NCBI GenBank assembly: GCA_022592445.1
Contig: JABYQR010000095.1
Span: 1 to 64,000, forward strand
Reading direction: 5' to 3'
Length of the DNA: 64,000 nucleotides
Source: Cytidiella melzeri
Taxonomy: Eukaryota > Basidiomycota > Agaricomycetes > Polyporales > Irpicaceae
The position numbers and the translations under genes were made by a program. Of this stretch, positions 31,989-42,977 are shown piece after piece. Positions within the stretch are counted from its first letter, which is position 1; each line of letters opens with the position of its first letter. The notes under the pieces are model-generated. The model was not told the origin of the DNA. It made no database searches and saw nothing but the letters and a program-made list of their open reading frames with translations.

Positions 31989-32627
31989 TGTCTAGCCCAG
32001 TAAAGACCCAGTTATATCTAGCCCAGTAAAGAGCAAGTTGGTATTGGGTACTACCAGCTATGTAGTACAGGAGGGGTTTGCTTACCTAGCCCAGTAAAGA
32101 CCAAGTGGTCGAGATGAGGGGCTAGGTGTGTACATGCAGCATCTTATATAGACTTTCAGGGACCTGCGTGCAGACCATGTTTATGTCAGGCTTTTCAAGA
32201 AGCTGTGTGAAGAATGAACAATAGAACTACCTAAAGGAGAACAACAGCTATTGTCTGGACTCTGCCAAGACCTCTACTCGTGAGATAATCAATCTAAGAG
32301 GAGACCAGTCATTGTATTCAGTTCCCACACTCATGAGAACACTCTACCATAGAAAGAACAATAGGAGTCCATGTAAACAGTGTCTATGACGTCAAACCCT
32401 AGCTATGGGCTGAGCCATGTGGTTGTAGCCATGTGGTCTTACCTAAGCTGAGTCACCTGCCAGTGTGATGTAGCAACAAGTAATGTGACCATCTAGAGCA
32501 TCTAAGCCATGTGATATGGGCACTTGAAAGACGTACAAGGAGTTTGCAAAGGTGTTGCAAGGGTGTTGCAAGGTGTAAACTAGAGGTAAAATGCAAAAAA
32601 TAAGGGCTAGTAGGGCCATCCACGACA
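31989..32627 (-). repeat. TGTYGTGG-family LTR, minus strand
   Basis: About 639 bp from TGTCGTGGATGGCCC (32627) to GGGCTAGACA (31989) in element orientation. A TATATAAG box lies near 32145 and TAGGTAAGC near 32088. A CTTTACTGGGCTAG word is repeated three times near the 3' end. Length and landmarks match the plus copy at 27211. Confidence 0.7.
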
Positions 32628-34159
32628 ATAGCCTTGAGTAGGCATGATACTAGCAAATTGGGTTTTCACTGGATGTGACCTGTGACACCTGCTACGGCTG
32701 CAAAAGTACAGTATTCACATCTTCAGATCTACAAAACCACCAGATATCAAGCTGAGCACTTTGTACTCAAGGGGTGTTCAGAGTGTATGCTAAGTGAGTT
32801 GATTGTGAAGATTGACGGCAATATAACTTGCCACTTAATCAGCCCCATATTGTTGAAAATCAAGCCACTGTACAAATGTACTCTGATTAACAAGTAGATT
32901 CAGAAAAATGATGGCAAGATGAATTGCCACTTGACTGTCCCCTAATCTGTTGAAAGGTAATCTACCCTGAACTTCTGTGTTAGGACCAACTATTGTCAAT
33001 TCACAAGTTCTCAAGTCAAAACCCCTTGGTGTAACTACACACAAGGTCAGGTAATGGCCTAGGCCGCGCAGTTGCTGTCAAGCACAATGGCAGACAGATG
33101 ATAAATTCATAGAAGGAATATTGATACAAAGTAGATAGACTGAGGTTCTAGCCCCCATGTCTAGCAGCTATTTATACATGTTGACCTCACTACTTCTGGA
33201 CCAACCTGATGTAGTGATAACAAATCAAAAGAGTATCAAGGAAGAACAACAGCAATGCCAGCAGGCCAATAGGAGAGGAGACCATAAAGGCATGAGAACA
33301 GAAGACAATGGGAAGATGAACAATGTGCAACAGAACAATGGAGAAGAGGTTTAACCTGAAGGAGGGGATAGGCAGGGTTGGACCCAGAACAGGTGACAGA
33401 AGGTGTTGAACCCGAAACAGGGAATAGAAGGGATTGGACCTGATGGAATGGTAACAGAAGTATGGAAGGGCCAAGGGTAGAACAAAGACAATGGTAACCA
33501 ATCAGAGTCAGGTCCAGAGTAATAATGGGGAATGAACAGAACTGATGATGTAACATTTCTTGTTGAACGGAGACAATGGGGAATGAGAAGTGATGGGGGA
33601 AAGAGGAGTTGAATTGTCAAGGCAAGGACAGGAAGGACAACTAGTGTGGTTGAAGAAATGACAATAATGGTGTGAAGACTGTTTGTAACAGTCTGTTTAG
33701 TGAAAAAAATTGCACAACACAGCCTGCAGTTATGATGACAATGAGGCAGCTTGGATGTTGCCATGGAAGACAAGGTGTGCAGTGTTTCAGTTGCATCAGC
33801 TGCACTGCACATGAGCTGCAAGATATACAAAGTCTCTTCCTGTCATTGTTGTACCCTCAGTACACCTGCATTGCTTCAGCACTGGATGGTTAGTATGTTG
33901 TTGTTCACATTGCACTTGCTTTGGGTCACCATACTAAAGCTGTTCTGACAACTAGCTGTCTTCCTGTCTTTGTGAACTCTTTAAGAAGCACATCCCCATT
34001 TCCCTGGCACTGACAGGTCTTTTCATTGCTCCAGCACTGGTTGGTAAGTGAATCATTGTGCGTGGTGACTTGCCTTGCACTGTACTAAGATTTTTCACAG
34101 TTGCTAGCTGTTTTACTGCTCCTGGATACCCTTGTCAAACCCTCTCTTGACATCCTGTC
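32628..34159. other. Unassigned sequence
   Basis: No supported gene. The stretch 33240-33620 is A/G-rich on the plus strand (AGGAG, GAACA, GGAATG words), which produces long but meaningless minus-strand frames rich in Leu/Pro/Ser/Phe. Confidence 0.4.
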
Positions 34160-34627
34160 ATGCAGTTCTCAACCTCTCTTGTTTTGCTTGCTGTCGTTGT
34201 CACCAGTGCATTGCATATGGTGACTGTGTTTGCTGTCCCAACTTGGAACGGCAGTAGAGGATTCCATGATCCAACTTCCTCCTGCAACCCCAATTTATTG
34301 GAGAGACAGAACACAGGCATAGGTGACTTTCACAGCCCACATGTGTTTCACCAAGCTGGTCTCACCAAACGGATAACACTAAACGAGTACAAAATCATAG
34401 AAAGTCTAGGATCTGAGACCCTAGAGAAGATGTGGGATGAGGTACAGGGGATGCCAGAGAAGCCTACCTCAGATCCGGCCAGACAGGCTGTGTGGGAGAT
34501 GTGGAAACAGTATGAGTATGATATCCCGTCCTCCATGCTAAAGAAGCTAAAATCCAAGCTAATGACTTGGTACTTGCAAAGAAAACAGACTTTTCAGATG
34601 AAGAATAAGCACCACATATCACAGTAG
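34160..34627 (+). CDS. Predicted small secreted protein, 155 aa
   Basis: Single open frame from ATG 34160 to TAG 34627. The N-terminus (MQFSTSLVLLAVVV ... VTVFAVPTW) looks like a signal peptide with cleavage near residue 26. The mature part is charged and probably helical, with LNEYKIIESLGSETLEKMWDE and a basic end. It has one Cys, so it is not of the Cys-rich effector type. No family recognised. It stands alone in transposon-rich DNA just left of the Tc1 element. It could be a genuine lineage-specific secreted protein or a chance frame. Confidence 0.45.
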   Translation: MQFSTSLVLLAVVVTSALHMVTVFAVPTWNGSRGFHDPTSSCNPNLLERQNTGIGDFHSPHVFHQAGLTKRITLNEYKIIESLGSETLEKMWDEVQGMPEKPTSDPARQAVWEMWKQYEYDIPSSMLKKLKSKLMTWYLQRKQTFQMKNKHHISQ

Positions 34628-35115
34628 TACTAGATTAGACAGTGTTCAGGAATCAATACTTCTGCAGTTTGTCTATAGCAGTCCTGTAGTGTACACCTCG
34701 AGTTGGAAACATCCTGTTTCACACCAGCCTGAGCAAACCCAGCTCTATGTGAGGCAGCTTGGATCAGGCCACATGGGCATGTGCTCTGCACTTCCAAACT
34801 GTGTTTCATTCAACTCACATTTCTGTCCAGTAACCATATACAGTAGCGGCAAAAAGTCTTGCGACACCGCAAGCGCGCAAGATGTTTCTCATTGTTCAAG
34901 CTCATTTTTTGCATATAGTTTTGGGTTCAGTTCTCACACATTTGTTATTGTGTAAAAATTGTGTCCTTAGTATAATAAGGCTGATCGACGTTGTGCGCGA
35001 GGAACTACGTGCAATCCACGCAAAAACTGCATTAGGCGCCCACGTGTTGTACTACTACTATTGCACATCATCTCGACTATTCTATGTAAAAATTTGTCAA
35101 AAAATTCTGATAAGA

Positions 35116-36132
35116 TTAGTACCTAGTATAGGACCCCTTTGCCCACATAAGCTCTGCTGCACGAGTGGGGAGAGACTCATACAATCCCTTGATATACTCA
35201 TCATGCAAATTTGCCCACTCCTCCTGCAATGCCTCCCACAGCTCCTCCTTATTTGACGGTTGCTGCTTGCGAGCGCGTAATTTGCGGTCTAGATGGTCCC
35301 AGACATTCTCCAGAATATTCATATCTGGTGAATTTGGAGGCCAGGGCAATACAGTGATCTTGTTCTCCTTGAATCAAGCTGTAGCAAGCTTTGACATGTG
35401 CTTTGGATCATTGTCCTGTTGGAAAATGATCTGTCGGCAGGTCAAATCTTGGTCTGCCAATGTGCCCAGAAGAGACTCTGATAGGATACAGCAGTAAAGC
35501 TTTGCATCCATCTTCCCATCAATGTGGTGTAGCCTTCCTTTTCCCTTCAAAGTGATGCATCCCCACACCATGATACTCCCACCCCCGTGCTTCACTGTCT
35601 TCTGCACATTCCGGTCCAAAAACTCCTCGCCCTGTCTTCTTTGGCAGTATTCCCTCCCATCTGAGCCAAATAAATTAAATTTGGACTCATCTGAGAACAC
35701 CATTACCCCCCACTCTTTCTGCCCCCATCTGGTCGCATGTCCAGCCCACCACTTGCACTTCTTCTTATGAGCTACAGAGAGAAACGGCTTTCGTCGACGC
35801 ACATATCCCTCCAGCCCAATCTCTGCAAGGTTGTCACGCGTTGTTCGGGCAGCCACTTGTGGGAATGCCTTGCGCTGCACGTCCGTAGCGTTGCGGGCCT
35901 CTTGTTGTGCCAGGAGTAAAGAGGCGTGACAGAGATTGCAGTCTTGTAGAACGCGAGGGCGACCTGTCTTGGGCTTGTTTGCATAGAAGTCAGGATTGTG
36001 GGATAGTTTTTGGATGGTGCAATAGATGGTGGACCGGTGGACGGGGACTTTCTTGCAAATGTCAGACACACTGACACCTTCATTATGCAGAGTCCAAATT
36101 CGGGCCTTTTTAGTAGGGGTACACTGCACCAT
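35116..36132 (-). pseudogene. Tc1 transposase, DD34E, one internal TGA
   Basis: 339 codons from ATG 36132 to stop 35116, the normal Tc1 length. N-terminal HTH (TLHNEGVSVSDICKKVPVHRST) is followed by a linker with GRPRVL. The catalytic core has D in FSDESKF, D in QQDNDPKH and E in NILENVWDHLD, with exactly 34 residues between the last two. Codon 35374-35376 is TGA where the decayed 26-kb copy has TGG (SLLQLGS frame: GCT TGG TTC). Apart from this stop the frame is intact. It is the best-preserved transposase in the window. Confidence 0.9.
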
Positions 36133-36155
36133 ATGTGTGGTCTAGAGTTGGGAGA

Positions 36156-36331
36156 TGTTCGAACATACTGAGACTCCATTGAGACTCCGCACTGATTGCG
36201 CGCTTAATTACCGTATATAACACTTACTCTGATCAATGCATGACTACCACTTTTGATCCCCATCTCTTCGTCTGACCACCACCTTCACCTAAGGCTCAGT
36301 GTTGTGCACTACTGCTCATACCTTTCTAATA
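36156..36331 (+). repeat. copia-like LTR remnant
   Basis: Starts TGTTCGAAC and ends CTAATA. It contains TTACCGTATATAACACTTAC, GATCAATGCA and CTTTTGATCCCCA, which line up with the copia LTRs of this window. It is diverged, probably from a sister family. No flanking duplication seen. Confidence 0.55.
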
Positions 36332-36468
36332 ATAGAGTGGGTGGTATCGAAAAAAGCACGATAGTGGTGAAGTGGAGAGATCGAAAAACAAAACAAACCC
36401 AAATAGTGGGTGTGTGCGCGACGGGCGCCTAGCGTCGCGACAGCGCAGATTGTGCACAATGTGTTATA

Positions 36469-36809
36469 CAGCCGTTTGCATTATTTCGTGAAACAAGCGC
36501 ATTTTTTTCGTTGTGTTTGGCCTTGTTTGCACTGCCAGAACCGTGACAGTGTGACTAACTTGCAAGACACGATTGTGAGTGCCTCGTTAATCGAGGTCCA
36601 TTCACAGCTTGAGAAAAATTTGAAAATTACTGTAGCATACCACAGCACGTGCTTTTCACATCGTAAAGAGTCGATGCCATGCAACGAGAGGAACCATGTC
36701 TGAGTCGGCAACACCCGCGTACTGTCACACATCACATTTTCGGTCTGCCAAACATGGCCAAACACAACGAAAAAAATGCGCTTGTTTCACGAAATAATGC
36801 AAACGGCTG
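36469..36809. mobile_element. MITE with 54-bp perfect terminal inverted repeats
   Basis: 341 bp. The first 54 bases, from CAGCCGTTTGCATTATTTCG, are exactly repeated in inverse at 36756-36809, and similarity extends further inward. TA flanks both ends (36467-36468, 36810-36811). There is no coding capacity. TA target and CAG termini point to a Tc1/mariner-mobilised element. It is nested in the Tc1 transposon; the perfect repeats suggest it is recent. Confidence 0.9.
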
Positions 36810-36966
36810 TATACGAAACAGACTCTTTTAATTTCACTGTAGACATATTCTATACATGCAATAATCAATGTGTATAAAATGATTGAATAAAATAAGCAGT
36901 GTTGAGCTCAAACGGAGAGCAAAGAGTTGTGCGCTTGCGATGTCGCAAGACTTTTTGCCGCTACTG

Positions 36967-37605
36967 TACATACCACTAATGATACTCAAAGCTCAGATGC
37001 CTATCCTCCAAGTCAATCCCAATCCTCTCCTTTCAAGTTGTCAAATCCCACTCTGCCAGCATCTCCCTCTTCAACCTTGTTATCTCTTCCCTCTTGAGCT
37101 TGTTCACAACGGGAGCAGTGCACAGTTGTGAATGCGCTGACTGCCATGAGCGCCGAAGCGAGGTGTTGATGCTCGTGGCACTTCGTGGCGATGAAACCGC
37201 GACGGGTCAACGAACAATCATGTCGATAAGAGTATTGTTGACGCCAGAAATCTGCACAGCAGAGGAAAATGAATGAAATGCTCACCACCGGCATTAGTGA
37301 CACAAAATGCCATGCGATGGAGGTTGCTCATCGGTAATGTGGCTGGTCACAAAGAGACAAGGCGCGGTCAAGTATAGGCAGAGGAAGAAATAGCCTGTGG
37401 CAAAACCCGGTATATATATATATATATATGGTAGCTAGCAATAAGAGGTCTTTGCAACGACGAGGTTACTGAGCGCTGAGTCGGACTGCCCACTGCGTCG
37501 CATGGGCGCCTCTTAGGTATCCTGTCTCCGGCCACCACTAGTGCTGGTCTCCAATTTGCAAGGTATGACCAACTTGTGCATATACCAAACCATTCTTCCT
37601 CAACC
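36967..37605. other. Boundary between transposon bed and gene-dense part
   Basis: No gene seen. A (TA)n microsatellite of about 19 bases lies at 37411-37429. Confidence 0.5.
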
Positions 37606-37770
37606 ATGCAACAGTTTAGCACAGACGGATTCGCCGGAGAGCTGTTCGCGGACTTTACACGCGAAATCAACATTCCGTTCTTTACTACGACCCTCTTCAC
37701 TGTTCGCAACGAGCCCTTCGTTGGACGGCCGCTCTTTGTTCGCGGCCACGGGACTGGCAGCGCTTCATAA
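37606..37770 (+). CDS. Possible 54-aa peptide
   Basis: A short frame from ATG 37606 (MQQFSTDGFAGELF) to TAA 37770, with C-ending codons like the genes to its right. No signal peptide, no known family, no clear splice partner. It could be a fragment of a decayed gene. Confidence 0.25.
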   Translation: MQQFSTDGFAGELFADFTREINIPFFTTTLFTVRNEPFVGRPLFVRGHGTGSAS

Positions 37771-37909
37771 TACTCACCAATCACCATCATCATCATCCCA
37801 GCATATGTGGGAAGTTCTGCCTTGACCTGTGTTATCCTCTCGGCTTCTTTACCTAAGGTCCTCTCTCAGTCACTCCTTGTTCTCTTCCAACCCTTCTTCT
37901 GCAACCACC

Positions 37910-40753
37910 ATGAACCCCTCTTCAGCTCCCACTCCGCGACCCCGCCAGCTCGAGAAGCGTGACTCCTTCCTTCGCGCGTCGATTCTGGACACAGCTATGG
38001 AGCTTGGTGTTGGTACTAGCAAGACAGTCACCCACTGGATGTTCAATCCGATAGGAGAGGAGGATGAGGAGGCGGAGGTGTGTATTTGTTACTCCCGAGT
38101 TCTTGTTTATGTTAACGCCCGCTGCCCTAGAGCATTCTCTCACCTAGTCTCACTTACGCGTCGACCGCGACTTCCGACGAGTCCTGGCCCTCCCATTCAT
38201 CTTCTTTGAACCGAATAGCTTCAGACGCCTCTAACAGTACCGGTATATCTTACTTAGAACCGAGCTCGCTCGGTGATGTCCTGTCGCCTCAGCAACACTC
38301 AGTCCAATTTCAATCCGATGCACCGGTGACCAGGGATGCCCCCTCAGAAGTGCAAGTCGTCACTGCAAAGCATCGTAAACTTCGGAAGGCCAAGCCAGAT
38401 GGTAACGGGTATGAGAGCGACGGAGGTTATGTGAGCGATGTGGTCACAGTGACAACGGAGAAGAAAAAGAAGAAGGGCACGAAGAGCAAGGCCGACGGAG
38501 TCGCGACAGGAGAGGAGAGCGAAGGAGGTTACCTGTCGGAGGTATTGGCGAGGCGAAGGCGGAAGAAGAAAGAAAAGAAGGAGAGAGAGGCGGCCCTGGG
38601 TGGCACAGACGAGGAGTCAGACGGCGGCTACCTCTCTTCTCATAGCAAGAAGGAGAAAAAGTCAAAGAAACCGCCGACACCGCAGGGTGATGAATCTGAT
38701 GGTGGCTATCTTTCCGAATCATCTAAACGGAAGCGATTCATGTTCAGAATGAATAACAAGTCTCGCAAAAGGCAGGACTCCTCCGATGTCTCCCTGGAAG
38801 ATATTATACCCCCCGTACCGTCCCTCCCACCGATGTCACTTCCTGTAGCGGAGAGATTCGCAACAACGATGCTATCAGACAGAAGTCCCAGCCGAGCGGA
38901 CACTATTACGACACACAGCAATAGAGTCGAAACTCCGAGCACGTACTACAGTAGAACGGAGACTCCTGGATACAGCCTCGGTGAACGCGCATCCTGTCAA
39001 CGGTCGAGCGACGACGGGCCTTCCATGGCAGACATCCCATCTCGCGGACCAACTCCTGTCTCCACAACAAAACCACTGCCGTCTCCCAATCTGAGTATGG
39101 TCGGTTTGACATCAGCGTTCAACGACGCCCAGTCTGTGCGCACACCGAGCACAGATGTTCTCCGTGCATTCGGAAGACATGCCTTGGCAAGTGCTCCTCG
39201 ATCTCCGTTAAAATCCGCGAACTCGACTCCGGACGTACCTGCTGTCGTCCAAGAGGACTCTGGCCTGCCTTCATCGTATACTGTGCCTAAGATGGGAATG
39301 CCACCTCCGAAGAGGAATATCTCGCAGAAAAGGGTACCCCCTCAAATATCTGCCCCCAATACCCAGAGTCTTTCCGTTAGAGCGCAGCACACATTCGCTT
39401 CTGGATCGGACACATTGATACCAGTGACTTTGACTCCACCAACACCAACACCAGGAGCACGCTGGCGGCTGGGCTCAAGGGCTCAAAGGACAGACACCAT
39501 TCCAAGTCCCGCATTGTCTACCAATACTCTACCCACCACACCAGCCAGTAGCAATTTTGGTAAGTATATCCAGCACGTTTTATCTCCTCTGTCAATTTAC
39601 GAGATACCTTGTAGATTCAACTCCCAACAGCCCGTCGGCCTCCACCCCGTCAGATTCTGCCTACACGTCCCCTGCACCGTCGTCAGGCGCGAGTGTTTCT
39701 TCGATCTCGCCCGCGCAGTTTAGGCCCAACGGATTGTCAAAATACGATATCCCCCCACTCAGTCCACCACCAGTTGGACCTCTTCCACAGCCTCCCACAG
39801 AAGCTGGATCCTCCGGCTCATATGGAAGACTCGGTAATGAAAGGTCACGCAGGCCTAGCACAGCAGATAGCGATACCAGTGGCTCGCTGCGTCAGACAAC
39901 ATCACGGATGCTCCGACCGGTTAGTCCACAAATCCGATCGCCACCGACAGGCCCGTTACCCCCTCCTCCGACTTCATCATCTCGCTCTGCAAGTGGCTCT
40001 CTATCACAGAGGTTAACACCTATACTCACGATAGCAACAACTACATCGGTCTCGCCTGCTAGTCCCCTGGGCTCTGAAGGCGGCCCGCCTCTGTTTTCAC
40101 AAAGGATTCCTTCAAGCCAGCGGGGCAAAGAGCCTCCGTTTCCGGCGCACCCGCTTGTTGCCCGCAGCACTCCTCAACTCGACACGTCTAGCCGGTCCTT
40201 GCGTGCAGCCGAGAATATGCCACAACCATTGTCTGCAGGAGCTACCAACGATGATGCTCAGTTTCAACGCGAGCAGCACGCGAAGCTAAATGTTGCATGG
40301 CAACCTCGGTCGGCATCTGCTCTAGAACATAGACAGGACCGTTTGACAGAGAAGCGCCAGTCCTGGATTGATTTTGAGGATTGTAGGGACTCGGTCAGCA
40401 TCCGTACCTCAACCTCCTCGCGCCCGGACATCGATTCGGTTCTCTCTATTCTCCAGAGCAATCCCGAGGACAACAGGTCGGAGGTATACAACACTCGATC
40501 CGCTGAAGGTCCCGACGAGGACGACCGTTCGAGGTACCCCGACGATGAGGAAGATTTCGACAATCGCTACAGCGTTTTCAGTGACAGTGCCGAGCCGAGC
40601 CGAATCAGTATCTTGGACAAGGAGCGAAGTAGTAATGCAAGACAGAAGTTCTTGAAGCGAGTCGAGCAGATGTATAGCAAGGAAGGTATAGCAAGAGGCT
40701 CGGTCCCACCTGTACCGAGCCTACCTCCTCCTTCATCACCTCGCTGGAAATAG
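37910..40753 (+). CDS. Ser/Pro-rich protein with ESDGGYLSE repeats, function unknown
   Basis: Exons 37910-38081, 38219-39559 and 39615-40753 give 883 aa. The first intron could instead end at 38224. A CT-rich leader precedes the ATG. After a short conserved-looking N-terminus (ILDTAMELGVGTSKTVTHW) come four repeats around ESDGGY[VL]S (about 38410-38720), separated by Lys-rich spacers (KKKKKGTKSK, RRRKKKEKKE). Long Ser/Pro/Thr-rich disordered regions follow, with PPVPSLPPM and PPPPTSSS runs. The acidic C-terminus (DEDDRSRYPDDEEDF) is followed by a helix ARQKFLKRVEQMYSKEG. No enzyme domain or membrane segment. Likely an intracellular scaffold-type protein; that is inference. Confidence 0.75.
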
Positions 40754-40923
40754 TCCCGCAGATGCATATTAGTACGACCAGCCGGACTGTGTCATTACGG
40801 TCTTTTTTTTTTAGCTCGTAGACCACTCTTTTGGGAATAATCAATACATCTTTTCTTGGGAACGTGCTACAGTGTGAGGTTTTGAGACACTCATGCGTCT
40901 CGAGGCAGACGATAAAAACTGGC

Positions 40924-40928
40924 AAAAA
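40924..40928 (-). terminator. Pol III T-stretch after tRNA-Thr
   Basis: Five T residues on the minus strand, 5 bases after the tRNA 3' end, suited to stop RNA polymerase III. Confidence 0.6.
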
Positions 40929-40933
40929 CACCA

Positions 40934-41005
40934 TGCCACGTACCCGGGTTGAACGAGTGACCTTCGCATTACAAGTGCGACGCGCTACCACTACGCCAAC
41001 GCGGC
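40934..41005 (-). tRNA. tRNA-Thr (anticodon UGU)
   Basis: 72 nt, no intron. The acceptor stem GCCGCGT pairs with ACGTGGC (one G-U), leaving discriminator A. The D arm is GCGTAGTGGTAGCGC. The anticodon stem TCGCA/TGCGA encloses loop CTTGTAA (anticodon TGT). The T arm is ACTCG-TTCAACC-CGGGT with one G-U. A-box and B-box sequences for Pol III are present within these arms. Confidence 0.92.
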
Positions 41006-41670
41006 TTTATTTTCACCACTTCTCCGTACGATATCATCAAACTTTGGGCGTCATCACTAGCGACCCACAGCACCCGGCGCTCGCCGTTTCTTGCCTGTAC
41101 TACATGTCACTTACGTCCGTGTGTCACCCTCGCAATGTACGAGAACACCCGCAGCTCTAGCTTTTGACGACGGGTTTCTATCTTATTATATTATGCAGGC
41201 CATTTGTGTTTCTGGGCTCTGAAGTGACGGCAAGAACGGCCGTGTCCGCTCCAGACTCTGACCAGACCGGCGAAGATCGAGAAAGGACACTGTCCCGTAT
41301 GCAAAATAAGCATGCAGCGGCCACCCAACAATCTCCTTGTAATACAAGATCTGAGCGGAACTGCGGTCAGACCACTACATAGCACCCTATTTGCACTGCT
41401 GATACCTGATTTCAGGTCATCTGGAGCGTCGGGACACGCCTAGCTGTGTCCACATGGCGTTCCAGTCGTGGCCCAGCCGTATTCATGGTGATCGTGAATA
41501 GGGTATGAACGAGGTGTCTTATCCTAGTGACCCCCGGCTGGTTACGATACTTAAACTCGCAGTGAGCTTGAATTCCATCGCACCACCGCTCTTCAAGCAA
41601 CCACTACTCCTCCAATCGCTTTGAACGCCCCCACTCAGATCCTTTTCTGCATTTGTCACAGACATCAGCC
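41006..41670. other. Spacer between tRNA and Cox8 gene
   Basis: No gene seen. The last 100 bp are the likely Cox8 promoter and CT-rich leader. Confidence 0.5.
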
Positions 41671-42023
41671 ATGTCTGCTATCTCTGCCACTCGTATTGTC
41701 CGGGCTGGGTTCCGCATGCCGCGAGCTTCACGTCAGGTTCATAGCAATATCAACTGGGCTCATCCGGAGGTAAGCATCCATCAGTGTATCCAGCTTAGCC
41801 AAAATTGTTATTCACCTACGTGGCCAGCATCTCCCTTTCGGTGTGACGAACAAGAGGGCTTTCACAGCAAAGTACTGGACCTTCCTCGGCGTCGGATTCT
41901 CAATCCCGTTCATTGCGGGATGGTGGCAATTGTGAGTATTTGTCCAATATTCTCTTTCAACGGGAGGTATGGAGCTCATGGCAGCTGCCATTCAACAGGA
42001 GGAAGTCCTCAGGCGCTGCCTGA
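41671..42023 (+). CDS. COX8: Cytochrome c oxidase subunit Cox8 (COX7C family)
   Basis: Exons 41671-41769, 41828-41931 and 41999-42023 give 75 aa. The protein is a small single-span subunit of mitochondrial respiratory complex IV. The N-terminal 30 residues are Arg/Ser-rich and acid-free (RIVRAGFRMPRASRQVHS), as in matrix presequences. The conserved mature part is HLPFGVTNKRAFTAKYW, followed by the membrane helix TFLGVGFSIPFIAGWWQL. Skipping the second intron would give WWQL and an immediate TGA. Using the CAACAG acceptor yields the basic tail RKSSGAA, as the family has, so the three-exon model is preferred. Confidence 0.9.
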
Positions 42024-42977
42024 TGCGATACGTGTTTATTGCGAGATCACTCTGAAGCGACGGACGTGGTAGTCGGCGAGGGGGATCAGAGGTTCAGTGT
42101 GCTAGTCCGGAGAGTTGTCGACGGCAGTAGAGCATCTCATTCATGGGAGTTCGCACACATATCACATAGTTATCAAGCAAGCTGTATCATAGAAAGAAAC
42201 ATAATTGTACAATGTGTCGTGGCCATCTATGCCGTCCAAACTGTACATTTAATAGTTGCGCCGTCGCGCTCCCGGTTTTGCACTCCGCGTCAAGTCCAGC
42301 ATCGACGCGCAATTTTCCATGTCGCGCGTCGACGACACGCATTGAGGTTCAGACGGTACAATACCCAAACGGCAAGTAAAGGTTGCATTTCAGAGAGGTG
42401 TATCAGTACGTACTATGCGTCCGTGGCTCGAGAAGTACTATTAAACTCAAAACGAACGAGAAGCTATTAATAGGTGAAGTGCAAATGTAATATAATGTTA
42501 TCAAAGCAGCATTAAAGTTGTGGTAGATGGGGGAAACAGACGATGGAAATGAGCGGCAATAGTAACAAGTCGGTAAGCAAGGAGAGTGGTAAACAGGGCC
42601 TGCTATGTACTATCTGATCTTATCTATCTATATATCTAATCTAAATCGTCCATAGGTCTGATCTCTGATGATCAGCAATACAATCTTGCTTTGACAGCAA
42701 GGACTTGAACTTGATTAATCACCCAAACACTGACTATATCATTATTTACCATTACATACCAATAAATACCAATACTAACCAATACCAGTACTATTAATTA
42801 CATTATTATTCAATATCCAACATGTGATATTGGTATTCAATAGTAATCATTAAATACATCCTAGTTGGAATATTTGATGGTATTTGCTAAGCACTACTCA
42901 CACTGATCTGAGCCATTTCGGAGGTTCAGCAATTGAACGTCTGAACGTGCAACGTTCAAATCGCACCAAATATCGAC
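42024..42977. other. AT-rich spacer
   Basis: From 42400 the sequence is AT-rich with ACCAATA and TACCAAT words repeated near 42755-42800. An 8-bp perfect inverted repeat TTGAACGT...ACGTTCAA lies near 42932-42958. No gene seen. Confidence 0.5.

Larger units (their letters stand above)
34841..36966 (-). mobile_element. Tc1-type DNA transposon with TA duplication
   Basis: Terminal inverted repeats begin CAGTAGCGGCAAAAAGTCTT and match over about 38 bp with one mismatch (34841-34878 and 36929-36966). TA dinucleotides flank both ends (34839-34840, 36967-36968). Inside are the transposase (minus), a copia-like LTR remnant (36156-36331) and a MITE (36469-36809). The last two make it about 0.5 kb longer than a bare Tc1. 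Confidence 0.9.

Noticed and set aside
33351..33830. 159-codon minus-strand frame
   Set aside because: Pyrimidine-rich strand bias explains the Leu/Pro/Ser-rich open frame; no domain seen.
37368..37796. 142-codon minus-strand frame over the (TA)n tract
   Set aside because: It includes IYIYIYIY encoded by the microsatellite and has no start context or homology.
42932..42958. Inverted repeat TTGAACGT...ACGTTCAA as a regulatory site
   Set aside because: An 8-bp palindrome in AT-rich spacer 20-45 bp upstream of an uncertain start is not enough to call an operator-like site.
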